From NCBI GenBank assembly GCA_049606935.1, contig JBMYWA010000013.1, forward strand, positions 1-39,866: a stretch of 39,866 bases of DNA, written 5' to 3'. Position 1 is the first letter of the stretch. The number at the start of each line of letters is the position of its first letter. The notes under the pieces were generated by a model. It was not told where the DNA came from. It did not search any database and saw only the letters and a list, made by a program, of their open reading frames with translations. Both the position numbers and the translations under genes were made by a program. Shown piece after piece: positions 16,301 to 24,258 of the stretch. This DNA is from CAJXZP01 sp049606935 (GTDB taxonomy: Bacteria; Bacteroidota; Bacteroidia; Flavobacteriales_G; Salibacteraceae).

Positions 16301-17446
16301 TGTGAGAACTCTTCTTCATTTACCATGGTAGGCTATCCTTCTGGCGGTGTTTTCTCTGGTGCCGGAGTTACCGGAAACATTTTTGATCCTACGGCAGCTG
16401 GTTTTGGTGTACATACCATTAATTATACCGACCCTACAAATAGTTGCGCTTCAATTGCTACGGCCACTTTTACCGTAAACGCACTTCCTGTAGTTACTTT
16501 AGATCCGTTTAATTCTATTTGTTTAACGGGTGGAAATGTAAATTTAACGGGAGGACTACCAATAGGGGGAACTTATTCTGGGTTAGGAATTACAAATAAT
16601 ATTTTAGACCCCTTACTAATTGGTATTGGTACTGTAGACATTACCTATACTTATACGGATATGGGATGTACTAATTCAGCTATGCAAACTGCAGTAATTG
16701 GAATGGGATCTCCTGAAATTACTAATATCAGCAACGCATATTGCGTAAATGAATCTAGCGTGATTTTTGTAGGCAACCCAGCAGGAGGTACGTATTCGGG
16801 AAGCGGAATTACAGACAGTATTTTTGATCCGAATGCAGCAGGCGTAGGAACGCATGCAATTACCTATACCACTACTGGTGGATGTGCTGGCACAACAAAT
16901 TATACGGTTCAAGTAAATCCGAAACCAATAATTGGGTCGGTTTCAGGACCATTAATTTCATCACAAAACATAGTGGCTGGTTACATGGTTAATGCGCAAA
17001 ATGGAGCCTATTATGATTGGTTAGCTACTGGCGGTGTTATTGTTACTAATTCTAACAATCAAATAACTGTTAATTGGGGTGCAAATTCTACCGGAACTCT
17101 GGAAGTGGCCATTTTTGATCAAAACGGATGTAGTGATACTACTTCTATAACCGTGGATTTATGGCCAGTTGGAGTGGATGAATTAAATAACAATTCTGAA
17201 GTTCACTTCTATCCCAATCCAGTGAAAGAGACTATTAATTTTGAAACAACTTTAACAGAAGATGCTGATTTAGAATTAGTGGTATTAAATGCCTTAGGTC
17301 AAAAAGTGTTTACCCGAAACAAAATGGCGGTTAAAGGAAGAATAAATTGGTCTGTTAATGCCTCTGAATGGAGTAACGGAACTTACTTCTTTGTTTTACA
17401 GTCAAAACAAGGAGTGTTAAGCAAAGGACAATTTTTGAAACAATAA
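13394..17446 (+). CDS. Secreted subtilisin-family (S8) protease with PKD, seven repeats and type IX sorting domain
   Basis: 1350 residues from ATG 13394, where a Sec signal peptide begins (MSKFITLLFIAFSGAIFGQ). The subtilase domain spans about 105-430 with catalytic D118 (GEWDGG), H148 (NHATHVAG) and S369 (GTSMSAP). A beta-rich domain (430-575) and a PKD domain (576-656) follow, then seven repeats of about 74 residues (657-1175) and an Ig-like segment. The C-terminal type A sorting domain is at about 1272-1350 (YPNP, then NGTYFFVLQ and a terminal KGQFLKQ). Such proteins cross the outer membrane through the type IX system, whose channel SprA is encoded at 30940, and are anchored or released. 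Likely role: extracellular protein breakdown. Substrate unknown. Confidence 0.92.
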   Translation: MSKFITLLFIAFSGAIFGQVSDTNQQIELQQLYLQFRAKEIKDSIQISEIVKRSNLKQHELDGGSTIGFVGFEPNGFPIFYATDNSNAAATVGTNLVVAGAINGYGLTGNGMVIGEWDGGEVLTTHVELTGRVSQIDSPSDTSNHATHVAGTMIAAGIDASAKGMATAATIRAHDFYSDDSEMTTFASTGRISNHSYGRITGWREMNNGDWRWYGDTSISGVEDYMFGFYSSNARSWDLIANAAPNYLIVKSAGNDRNDVPPASVTSHFVQAGFQNWVVSTVSRPQDGGTDGYDCISSSGNAKNILTVGAVSDIPGGWTQPSDVNMSSFSGWGPTDDGRIKPDIVANGVSLYSTGKDNNTDYYTSSGTSMSAPNATGSMALLQEMYNDSNSSFMTASSLKALVIHTANEAGLTGPDFKFGWGLLNIKGAADVIADTAQNKIIEATLAQNVTDTYTFYADGTTDVEATIVWNDPAHSIPTASLDPSTSMLVNDLDLRISDANGTIKLPWTPNSATPSVAATTGDNVKDNVEKVVFANPTMGTYTFTVSHKGSIGAGQDYSLIITGVQSAPAAPAPTPSFTSTNTSICEGDSVYFTDTSTGNPTSLSWVFAGGNPSTSTSSNPAIGYSTAGNYTVKLFATNANGTDSLIQTNFVTVSAPPTVAITPFTDVCVSAGNQTLSGGSPAGGTWSGTAVNNGLFDPMGAGLGTHTLTYTVISGACTASTTANINVVLPPNPSFPPFPSSFCDNSAAFLLSGATPIGGTYSGTGVVNNVFDPAVAGVGSHFITYSYTDPSGCSGDSTISVNVIPGTATSIGAFSDICESAPVLTLTGGTPAGGYYTGPGVDTMAGTFDPSLAGAGSHSITYFGSGGLCISASSANITVIAAPTVSLDPILDECLSNTSLLLTGGLPTGGLFSGTGVNNGVFNASVAGLGTHMIYYSYTDVTTTCSAIDSTPVNVVNSIQYSINDTTLCENSSSFTMVGYPSGGVFSGAGVTGNIFDPTAAGFGVHTINYTDPTNSCASIATATFTVNALPVVTLDPFNSICLTGGNVNLTGGLPIGGTYSGLGITNNILDPLLIGIGTVDITYTYTDMGCTNSAMQTAVIGMGSPEITNISNAYCVNESSVIFVGNPAGGTYSGSGITDSIFDPNAAGVGTHAITYTTTGGCAGTTNYTVQVNPKPIIGSVSGPLISSQNIVAGYMVNAQNGAYYDWLATGGVIVTNSNNQITVNWGANSTGTLEVAIFDQNGCSDTTSITVDLWPVGVDELNNNSEVHFYPNPVKETINFETTLTEDADLELVVLNALGQKVFTRNKMAVKGRINWSVNASEWSNGTYFFVLQSKQGVLSKGQFLKQ
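15362..16918 (+). repeat. Seven tandem ~222-bp coding repeats in the subtilase
   Basis: Seven diverged units, each following the pattern C, then L-GG-P-GG-YSG-GV, then FDP-AG-GTH-ITY-YTD and a second cysteine. They are alike in protein but different in DNA sequence, so not a recent duplication. Each unit has one cysteine near either end, suggesting one disulfide per module outside the cell. Similar GG-P-GG-SG-GV modules occur in large adhesin-like Bacteroidota proteins. Confidence 0.85.
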
Positions 17447-17486
17447 CTTTTAAGAAATTACAACTTTAACCACTCTTTAGTTGTGT

Positions 17487-17494
17487 TATTTTTG
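17487..17494 (+). promoter_or_regulatory. Promoter -7 box for the dihydroorotase operon
   Basis: TATTTTTG matches TAnnTTTG exactly, 18 bases before ATG 17513, in the 66-base gap after the subtilase stop. Confidence 0.5.
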
Positions 17495-17512
17495 TGAGAC
17501 TAAAGAGAAAAT

Positions 17513-18847
17513 ATGCGAACGTTAATAAAAAATGCTCAAATTGTTAATGAGGGCCAAATTTTCAATGGTTTTGTACTTATTGAAGGAAAATTAATTGTAA
17601 AAGTTGGTAAAGACGGAGATGAACTTCCAAATGCGGATAAAGAAATTGACGCAACCGGAAAATTTCTTATTCCAGGTTTAATTGATGATCAAGTACATTT
17701 TAGAGAGCCTGGACTAACACACAAGGGCGATATAAAATCGGAATCTACGGCTGCTGTTGCTGGTGGAATAACCAGTTTTATGGAAATGCCAAACACCGTT
17801 CCACAAGCGGTTACAATAGAAGAATTAGAAAAGAAATATGAAATTGCTTCCAATACCGCTTTAGGTAATTACTCCTTTTATCTAGGGGTAACCAATAATA
17901 ATATTAACGAAATAAGAAAAATTGATCCTGCACGGATATGTGGAGTGAAAATTTTCATGGGCTCATCCACCGGTGATATGGTGGTAGATAACGATAATTC
18001 GTTAGACAATGTCTTTAGAGATGCTCCTGTATTAATAGCCACCCATTGTGAGGATGATGATACTATTAAGGAGAATCAAGCCAAGTATATTGAGAAATAC
18101 GGAAATGATATTCCTTACCGTCATCATGCAGATATTAGAAGTCATGAAGCGTGTTATAAATCTTCCAGTAAAGCAGTTAACCTGGCTAAAAATAACGGGT
18201 CTCAATTGCATATTATGCACCTTTCTACCAAAAAAGAATTAGATCTTATTGCGCAAGGAAAAATGCTGGATAAGCGAATTACCGCAGAAGCCTGCGTACA
18301 CCACCTTTGGTTTAATAGAGATGATTATGATACAAAAGGGGCATTTATTAAATGGAATCCTGCAGTAAAGGACGAGGAGGATAGATTAGCTTTATTAGAA
18401 GCTTTAAATAATGATACCCTAGATATTATAGCTACTGATCACGCTCCACACACCTTAGAAGAAAAAACAGGTGTTTATACGGAAACACCATCAGGAGGAC
18501 CTCTGGTACAACATAGCTTGACTGCTTTAATGGAGTTTCATCTAGATGATGTTTTGCATATTACCAAAATGGTAGAAAAAGCTTGTCACAACCCGGCTAA
18601 ATTATTTTGTGTAGAAAATAGGGGATTTATTAGAGAGGGATATTTTGCGGATTTGGTTTTGGTAAATCCAGATAGTCCATGGACAGTAGATAAATCAAAC
18701 ATTCTTTACAAATGTGGTTGGTCTCCTTTTGAAGGATATACATTTAGAACTAAAGTCGAGAAAACCTTTGTTAATGGCCATTTAGCCTATGATAATGGGG
18801 TGATTGATGCTTCTAAATCTGGAGAGAGATTAACCTTTGCTAGGTAA
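17513..18847 (+). CDS. pyrC: Dihydroorotase
   Basis: 444 residues, amidohydrolase superfamily; interconverts carbamoyl-aspartate and dihydroorotate in pyrimidine synthesis. Seen: DDQVHFREPG with H62, the lysine expected to be carboxylated at K147 (VKIFMGSSTG), metal histidines in ATHCED and HIMHLS, and the catalytic aspartate in ATDHAPHT. The first histidine of the usual HxH motif is Q60 here; I recall the same DDQVH form in other Bacteroidota dihydroorotases, so it appears lineage-typical. Allantoinase or hydantoinase are the alternatives. The DUF4296 gene follows four bases after the stop. Confidence 0.9.
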   Translation: MRTLIKNAQIVNEGQIFNGFVLIEGKLIVKVGKDGDELPNADKEIDATGKFLIPGLIDDQVHFREPGLTHKGDIKSESTAAVAGGITSFMEMPNTVPQAVTIEELEKKYEIASNTALGNYSFYLGVTNNNINEIRKIDPARICGVKIFMGSSTGDMVVDNDNSLDNVFRDAPVLIATHCEDDDTIKENQAKYIEKYGNDIPYRHHADIRSHEACYKSSSKAVNLAKNNGSQLHIMHLSTKKELDLIAQGKMLDKRITAEACVHHLWFNRDDYDTKGAFIKWNPAVKDEEDRLALLEALNNDTLDIIATDHAPHTLEEKTGVYTETPSGGPLVQHSLTALMEFHLDDVLHITKMVEKACHNPAKLFCVENRGFIREGYFADLVLVNPDSPWTVDKSNILYKCGWSPFEGYTFRTKVEKTFVNGHLAYDNGVIDASKSGERLTFAR

Positions 18848-18851
18848 AAAT

Positions 18852-19229
18852 ATGAGAAGCTGGAGAGGATTTATCGTATTTATTGGACTTTCATTCATCT
18901 ATATTTCTTGTGCCGAGAGCGAAAGACCTTCGCCACAAAATTTGATTGAAAAAGGTCAAATGGTAACAATTTTAAAAGATATTAGTAAAATTGAGGCTAG
19001 GTTTCAACGAAGATTAAGTCTGAAAGGAATTCATAGTAATGATTTGGTTTTTGAAAATTATAAGCTGGTGTTTGATGAGAATCAGGTAACAATGGAGCAG
19101 TTTAAAAAATCGTATTCTTATTACCAAGAGTCGCCCGAGGAAATGCAGCAATTATACGATTCGGTAATAATTGAATTAACTAAAGAAAAAGGTCAATTAG
19201 AATTAGAAGAAGGCAAAATAGCCAAATAA
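18852..19229 (+). CDS. DUF4296 family lipoprotein
   Basis: 125 residues from ATG 18852; an upstream TTG (18837) would overlap pyrC and lengthen the signal region needlessly. A lipoprotein signal peptide ends in the lipobox YISC. The mature part (NLIEKGQMVTILKDISKIEA, then a helical region with FKKSYSYYQESPEEMQQLYD) matches DUF4296, a Bacteroidota family without known function. Likely a small helical protein anchored in a periplasm-facing membrane. Lies between pyrC and the flavoprotein with gaps of 4 and 18 bases, so probably co-transcribed. Confidence 0.85.
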   Translation: MRSWRGFIVFIGLSFIYISCAESERPSPQNLIEKGQMVTILKDISKIEARFQRRLSLKGIHSNDLVFENYKLVFDENQVTMEQFKKSYSYYQESPEEMQQLYDSVIIELTKEKGQLELEEGKIAK

Positions 19230-19247
19230 CCCAATAAATATAATGAT

Positions 19248-19916
19248 ATGAATTCTAATGATAATTTTATTCCGTTAAATCCAGTAACGTATTCAAAAGA
19301 GGAAATGCTAAAACGTAGCCAATCGTTTTTTGAACAAATGGATAAGCGTAGATCTATTCGTGAGTTTTCAAATGAGCCCTTTCCTATCGAAATTTTAGAG
19401 AACATTATTAAAACAGCCTCAACTGCTCCATCAGGAGCGCATAAACAACCATGGACTTTCTGCGTTATTTCTAGTGCCGAAATGAAATCTAAAATTAGAG
19501 AAGCCGCTGAAGAAGAAGAATTAGAGAATTACACCCGCAGAATGAGTGACTCTTGGCTAGAGGATTTAAAACAATTTGGAACAGATCATATTAAGCCATT
19601 TATTGAAATTGCACCTTATATTGTAGTAGTAATGAAGCATTCCTATGAGTTTGGAGAAAACAATGAAAAGCGGAATAATTATTACGTAAACGAATCTGTT
19701 GGTATTGCCGTTGGAATGTTAATCTCAGCCATTCATAATGCGGGCTTATTTGCCTTAACACACACGCCTAGTCCGATGAGATTCTTGAAAAAGATTCTTA
19801 ACAGACCAGAAAATGAACAACCATACTTGTTGATTCCGGTAGGCTTACCGGCTGATAATGTGGAGGTTCCGAATATAAAAAGAAAAGGTTTAGACCAAAT
19901 AATAGAACGTTATTGA
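19248..19916 (+). CDS. Iodotyrosine-deiodinase-like flavoprotein (nitroreductase fold)
   Basis: 222 residues, nitroreductase superfamily, FMN-binding. RRSIREFS and APSGAHKQPWTF are the flavin-site segments. Unlike ordinary nitroreductases it has the iodotyrosine deiodinase (IYD) lid: EELENYTRRM then W and DL. The three residues that hold the halotyrosine zwitterion in IYD are all present as E91, Y95 and K116 with the family spacing (Y+21 to K). The tail VPNIKRKGLDQI also fits. IYD enzymes reductively dehalogenate iodo- and bromotyrosines; bacterial homologues with this activity are known. It is the last gene of the pyrC unit. The physiological substrate is not shown. Confidence 0.85.
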   Translation: MNSNDNFIPLNPVTYSKEEMLKRSQSFFEQMDKRRSIREFSNEPFPIEILENIIKTASTAPSGAHKQPWTFCVISSAEMKSKIREAAEEEELENYTRRMSDSWLEDLKQFGTDHIKPFIEIAPYIVVVMKHSYEFGENNEKRNNYYVNESVGIAVGMLISAIHNAGLFALTHTPSPMRFLKKILNRPENEQPYLLIPVGLPADNVEVPNIKRKGLDQIIERY

Positions 19917-19931
19917 AACAGTTTACAAAAC

Positions 19932-19962
19932 TTGTGTAACACTCATCTTTTATTTTTCTTTG
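19932..19962 (+). promoter_or_regulatory. Promoter for the acpP-fabF-rnc operon
   Basis: TTG at 19932-19934, 20 bases, then TTTCTTTG at 19955-19962, one mismatch to TAnnTTTG. The spacing fits the Flavobacteria range of 17-23. The box lies 36 bases before the acpP ATG. Confidence 0.5.
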
Positions 19963-19998
19963 CCGCGATTATAAATTAACATTAAATATCTTACAGAG

Positions 19999-20232
19999 AT
20001 GTCAGAAGTTAAAGAAAAAGTAATAGCTATTATCGTTGACAAATTAGGAGTTGACGAAAGTGAAGTTTCATTAGAATCTTCTTTCACTAACGATCTAGGA
20101 GCAGACTCACTAGACACAGTTGAATTAATTATGGAATTTGAAAAAGAATTTGATATCGCTATCCCAGACGATCAAGCAGAAAACATTGCAACCGTTGGTG
20201 ATGCTGTAAGTTATATTACAGATAACAAATAA
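19999..20232 (+). CDS. acpP: Acyl carrier protein
   Basis: 77 residues, acidic, the normal length. Carries growing acyl chains on 4'-phosphopantetheine attached to S37 in GADSLDTVEL. First gene of the acpP-fabF-rnc operon, 25 bases before fabF. Confidence 0.97.
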   Translation: MSEVKEKVIAIIVDKLGVDESEVSLESSFTNDLGADSLDTVELIMEFEKEFDIAIPDDQAENIATVGDAVSYITDNK

Positions 20233-20257
20233 TTTTTTAATTTAAATCCCTGTTAAA

Positions 20258-21514
20258 ATGGAGTTAAAACGTGTAGTTGTAACTGGACTGGGGGCAATCA
20301 CCCCGATTGGTAATAATGTTCCTGAATATTGGGAAGCTTTAATTGCTGGTAAAAGTGGTGGTGCCTTAATTACTCATTTTGATACGGAGCACTTCAAAAC
20401 GAAATTTGCATGTGAGGTTAAAGACTTTGATGTGAATGGATATTTTGAAAGAAGAGAAGGTAGACGAATGGATAAATATTCAAAGTTTGCTCATATCTCT
20501 TCAGATGAAGCCATTAAAGACGCAAATTTAGACCCAGAAAAACTCGATCTTGATCGAGTTGGGGTCATTTTTGCATCTGGTATCGGTGGAATCGAAACTT
20601 ACCAGGAAGAAGTTCTTGGTTTGGCTAAAACCAATATGGTTCCTAAGTTAAACCCTTTCTTTATTCCTAAAATGATTGCAGACATCGCTGCAGGTCAAAT
20701 CTCAATAAAATACGGCTTTAGAGGTGCAAATTACTGTACTGTATCGGCTTGTGCTTCTTCTACGCATGCAATGATTGATGCTTTTAACCTAATACGTTTA
20801 GGTAAGCAAGATGTGGTAGTTACTGGAGGTGCTGAAGCGGCTATTACCGAATCTGGTATTGGTGGTTTTAATGCCATGCAAGCACTATCTACCCGTAATG
20901 ATTCTCCAGAAACGGCTTCGCGTCCATTTGATGCAGATCGTGATGGATTTGTAATGGGTGAAGGTTCAGGGGCTGTTATTCTAGAAGAGTTAGATCACGC
21001 TCTTGCACGTGGCGCTAAAATTTACGCAGAATTAATTGGTGGGGGTATGACCGCTGATGCGCATCATATTACAGCACCACACCCAGAAGGGTTAGGGGCA
21101 ATTAATGTGATGAAACAAACAATGGACGATTTTAATGATGTGGTTCCTACCGATGTAGATTACATCAATGTTCATGGTACATCTACTCCACTTGGAGATA
21201 TTGCAGAAACCAAAGCTATAAAATCAGTATTTGGCGAGCATGCATACAAATTAAACATTAGTTCTACCAAGTCAATGACAGGTCATCTTTTAGGTGCAGC
21301 TGGCGCGGTGGAGTCTATTGCTACAATTTTAGCGGTTCAAAACGATGAGGTACCTCCTACAATAAATCACTGGACCGATGACGATAATATTGACTCTGGA
21401 CTGGATTTAACATTCCATAAGTCGGTTAAACGTACGGTGAACGCAGCACTAAGTAATACGTTCGGTTTTGGTGGGCATAATGCATCTGTCCTTTTCAGAA
21501 AATACAAAGGTTAA
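20258..21514 (+). CDS. fabF: Beta-ketoacyl-ACP synthase II
   Basis: 418 residues, the usual length. Elongates acyl-ACP by condensation with malonyl-ACP in type II fatty acid synthesis. Catalytic residues are all seen: nucleophile C165 in VSACASSTH, H306 in VHGTSTPLGD, K338 and H343 in TKSMTGHLLGAAGA. Adjacent to acpP and followed three bases later by rnc. Confidence 0.96.
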   Translation: MELKRVVVTGLGAITPIGNNVPEYWEALIAGKSGGALITHFDTEHFKTKFACEVKDFDVNGYFERREGRRMDKYSKFAHISSDEAIKDANLDPEKLDLDRVGVIFASGIGGIETYQEEVLGLAKTNMVPKLNPFFIPKMIADIAAGQISIKYGFRGANYCTVSACASSTHAMIDAFNLIRLGKQDVVVTGGAEAAITESGIGGFNAMQALSTRNDSPETASRPFDADRDGFVMGEGSGAVILEELDHALARGAKIYAELIGGGMTADAHHITAPHPEGLGAINVMKQTMDDFNDVVPTDVDYINVHGTSTPLGDIAETKAIKSVFGEHAYKLNISSTKSMTGHLLGAAGAVESIATILAVQNDEVPPTINHWTDDDNIDSGLDLTFHKSVKRTVNAALSNTFGFGGHNASVLFRKYKG

Positions 21515-21517
21515 TAC

Positions 21518-22228
21518 GTGCTTAGCTTCTTAAATTGGGGTAAATCCCAAATTGAGAAAGATAACCCTCATGTATCTAAATTACTCAAGTCTATTAGTTT
21601 AAAAACCAGTAGGCCAGAATTGTATGTGCAAGCTTTAAGGCATAAATCATTATACGAAAGCTCTTTTCAAAATAATGAACGACTAGAATTTCTTGGCGAT
21701 TCTATTCTGGATTCTGTGGTGGCTGAAATTCTTTTTGAAAAATTTCCTCAGGGCAAGGAAGGATTTCTTACTCAAATTAGATCTAGAATAGTAAGTAGAA
21801 ATAGTTTAAATAACCTTGGTTTTTCTTTAGGGTTGGATAAACTTATTGAAGCCCAAATGAGTAGGGATGTGAAAGAAACATCTCTCAGCGGAAATGCATT
21901 GGAAGCATTAATTGGAGCCCTGTATATTGATAAAGGCTTTAAATTCACTAACCAATTTATTAGAAATAAAATTATAGGACCTCACATACATTTTGATACC
22001 ATCCTTACTCACGAGCCAGATCCTAAAAGCCGATTAATTGAAATTGCCCAGAAAAAGAAAATTAAGGTTCATTTTAATACCGTTTTATTTCAAAAAGAGG
22101 AACCTCAATTATTTGAAAGTAAAGTGATTTTTGATGGCAATGAAATTTCTGCAGCTCGAGGCTCCTCCAAGAAAAAGGCAGAACAAAAAGCAGCAGCGCA
22201 AGGGCTAAAAAAAGTAAAGAACCCCTAA
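21518..22228 (+). CDS. rnc: Ribonuclease III
   Basis: 236 residues from GTG 21518, three bases after fabF. Cuts double-stranded RNA, including rRNA precursors. The RNase III signature ERLEFLGDSILD supplies E54, E57 and D61; the second metal site reads SGNALEALIG with N126 and E129. N126 stands where E. coli has D114. I recall GNA-EA in other Bacteroidota RNase III proteins, so activity is still expected. The dsRNA-binding domain is at about 165-235. The N-terminal extension of about 15 residues is unremarkable. Confidence 0.96.
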   Translation: MLSFLNWGKSQIEKDNPHVSKLLKSISLKTSRPELYVQALRHKSLYESSFQNNERLEFLGDSILDSVVAEILFEKFPQGKEGFLTQIRSRIVSRNSLNNLGFSLGLDKLIEAQMSRDVKETSLSGNALEALIGALYIDKGFKFTNQFIRNKIIGPHIHFDTILTHEPDPKSRLIEIAQKKKIKVHFNTVLFQKEEPQLFESKVIFDGNEISAARGSSKKKAEQKAAAQGLKKVKNP

Positions 22229-22326
22229 AAGATCTTTTTAACAATTACCCCTTAATTGCTTAACAAATTAATGAAATCTTTCCTTTCCTAAAGCTGTATT
22301 TTAGCTCATTAAATTAATTGAAATAA

Positions 22327-22728
22327 ATGGCTTTAAAAAGGCTCGTATTAGATAATGATTCTGATGCATATGTGTTGGCAATAAGCTGTCATCAAAAAAG
22401 CACAAAATTGGCATGGGAAATAAATAGGGTTCTCCACTGTGAATTACAGTTGGTAGAAGAATATGGGAATAATATTTATTTCATCGATTCTATTGAAGGG
22501 TTTCCGTATTTTAATTGGACTGATCCAGAAGAGCGATTTACTATACATTTAATTGGTAATAGAAGTGAAAACGCACTCCTTGTTCCAAGTCAAAAACAAA
22601 TAGATTACTTTTTCGTAGTAACAGGGTTCTATGCAGAACTTGATTTTGAAGAGGGAGTTAAAAAGATAAAACAAATTTCAAGTGTACTCACCGCATTTCC
22701 GGTTGTACTTGATAAAATTAAACGATGA
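22327..22728 (+). CDS. IPExxxVDY family protein
   Basis: 133 residues of a Bacteroidota family named for its motif, present here in the variant form VPSQKQIDYFFVV at about 96-108. The function is unknown. Small, cytoplasmic, no signal peptide. Its stop overlaps the pyruvate kinase ATG by four bases (ATGA), so the two are translationally coupled; the same neighbourhood between rnc and pyk is one I recall for this family. A TATTTTAG box upstream is one mismatch from the -7 consensus. Confidence 0.85.
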   Translation: MALKRLVLDNDSDAYVLAISCHQKSTKLAWEINRVLHCELQLVEEYGNNIYFIDSIEGFPYFNWTDPEERFTIHLIGNRSENALLVPSQKQIDYFFVVTGFYAELDFEEGVKKIKQISSVLTAFPVVLDKIKR

Positions 22729-24149
22729 GGCATTTTAAAAGAACAAAAATTGTTGCCACTTTAGGCCCTGCTACTTCTTCAAGAGAAACTTTGAAACAGT
22801 TGATTTTAGAAGGGGTAAATGTGTGTCGAATTAACTTTTCGCATGCAGTTCATGAAGATTTGGTAAAAACCATAGCTACTATTCGTGAATTAGACCACGA
22901 ATTAAATACGCATACAGGCCTTTTAGGTGACCTACAAGGTCCAAAAATCAGAATAGGAAATCTCCATTCCGAACCCATAATATTGGAAGCAGGAGATCAA
23001 ATAAAGTTTACAACAAAGCCTTTATTGGGAAATGCGGAAAAGGTGCATATTAATTATGACTCTTTTGCAAAGGATGTTTCCGTAGGTGAAAAGATTTTAG
23101 TAGATGACGGAAAGTTGGTTTTCAATGTATTGGAAACCAATGGTAAAGATGAGGTTAAATTGGAGTCTGTTTATGGTGGGCCGTTACATTCTAGAAAGGG
23201 CGTAAACCTTCCCGACACCAAAATCTCCATGCCTTGTTTAACACAAAAGGATTTAAAAGATTTAGATTTTGCCTTAAGCCAAAATATTCATTGGATTGGA
23301 CTTTCTTTTGTTCGTGAAGCCGATGATATACATCAACTTAGAGCCATTATTGATAAGAATGAAAAGGATTGTAGAATTATCGCGAAGATTGAAAAACCTG
23401 AAGCGATCGAAAACTTGGACGACATAATAGAGTCAACAGATGGCGTTATGGTTGCCCGAGGTGATTTGGGAGTCGAAGTGCCTTTAGAACAAGTTCCATT
23501 ACTTCAAAAAGAGATCGTTCAGAAGTGTCAGCAAATGGCTAAACCTGTAATCATTGCTACCCAAATGATGGAATCTATGATAGACAATATCACACCTTCT
23601 AGGGCAGAGGTAAATGATGTGGCTAATGCTGTTATGGATGGAGCAGATGCAGTAATGCTAAGTGGTGAAACTTCTGTTGGAGAACATCCAGTTGAGGTGA
23701 TTCAAGTAATGTCAAGAATTATTCGTCAAACAGAGACTTTTGATGGAATTTACAATGCCAAATTTCAACCATTAATTAATACCCAAAGATTTGTTTCGGA
23801 TAACATTTGCTTTGGTGCCCTAGATTTGGCCGAAAAAGTGGCTGCTAAAGCCATAGTTACTTTAACATTCTCAGGATATACCACGATGAAAGTGGCAAGT
23901 TTTCGACCTAAATCAGGAGTGTTTGTGTTTACAGGTAATAGAAGGCTTTTGAAAATGATGAGTTTGATTTGGGGTACAAGAACTTTCTTTTATGATAAGT
24001 TTTCCAGTACTGACGAAACCATTGAGGATATAAAAAAGATACTATTAGAATCAGAACACCTAGAAGAGGATGATTTAATAGTGAATATTGCGAGTATGCC
24101 CATTAAAAGTAAGGGTATGAGTAATATGATAAGGTTGAGTTATATCTAA
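22725..24149 (+). CDS. pyk: Pyruvate kinase
   Basis: 474 residues, the short form without an added C-terminal domain. Makes pyruvate and ATP from phosphoenolpyruvate and ADP. Seen: TKIVATLGPATSS, INFSHA, GDLQGPKIRIG, the active-site segment IIAKIEKPEAIENLD, MVARGDLGVE, and the GADAVMLSGETSVG segment. Supplies pyruvate to the pathways of the genes that follow. Confidence 0.97.
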   Translation: MRHFKRTKIVATLGPATSSRETLKQLILEGVNVCRINFSHAVHEDLVKTIATIRELDHELNTHTGLLGDLQGPKIRIGNLHSEPIILEAGDQIKFTTKPLLGNAEKVHINYDSFAKDVSVGEKILVDDGKLVFNVLETNGKDEVKLESVYGGPLHSRKGVNLPDTKISMPCLTQKDLKDLDFALSQNIHWIGLSFVREADDIHQLRAIIDKNEKDCRIIAKIEKPEAIENLDDIIESTDGVMVARGDLGVEVPLEQVPLLQKEIVQKCQQMAKPVIIATQMMESMIDNITPSRAEVNDVANAVMDGADAVMLSGETSVGEHPVEVIQVMSRIIRQTETFDGIYNAKFQPLINTQRFVSDNICFGALDLAEKVAAKAIVTLTFSGYTTMKVASFRPKSGVFVFTGNRRLLKMMSLIWGTRTFFYDKFSSTDETIEDIKKILLESEHLEEDDLIVNIASMPIKSKGMSNMIRLSYI

Positions 24150-24236
24150 ACTTGCTATTTTGTTCAAATTAAATAAAAGAATAATTAGTACACTATAAAT
24201 AATGGTCATTTAAAATAACCCGCATATCTTATTACG

Positions 24237-24244
24237 TAATTTTG
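24237..24244 (+). promoter_or_regulatory. Promoter -7 box for pta-ackA-hemoglobin operon
   Basis: TAATTTTG matches TAnnTTTG exactly and ends 14 bases before ATG 24259. The 5' leader would be under about 10 bases. Confidence 0.5.
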
Positions 24245-24258
24245 CCTAAAATTTTGAT

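Noticed and set aside
15362..16918. Regular repeats considered as a CRISPR array
   Set aside because: The units are coding, diverged in DNA and about 222 bases long with no identical short repeats or spacers.
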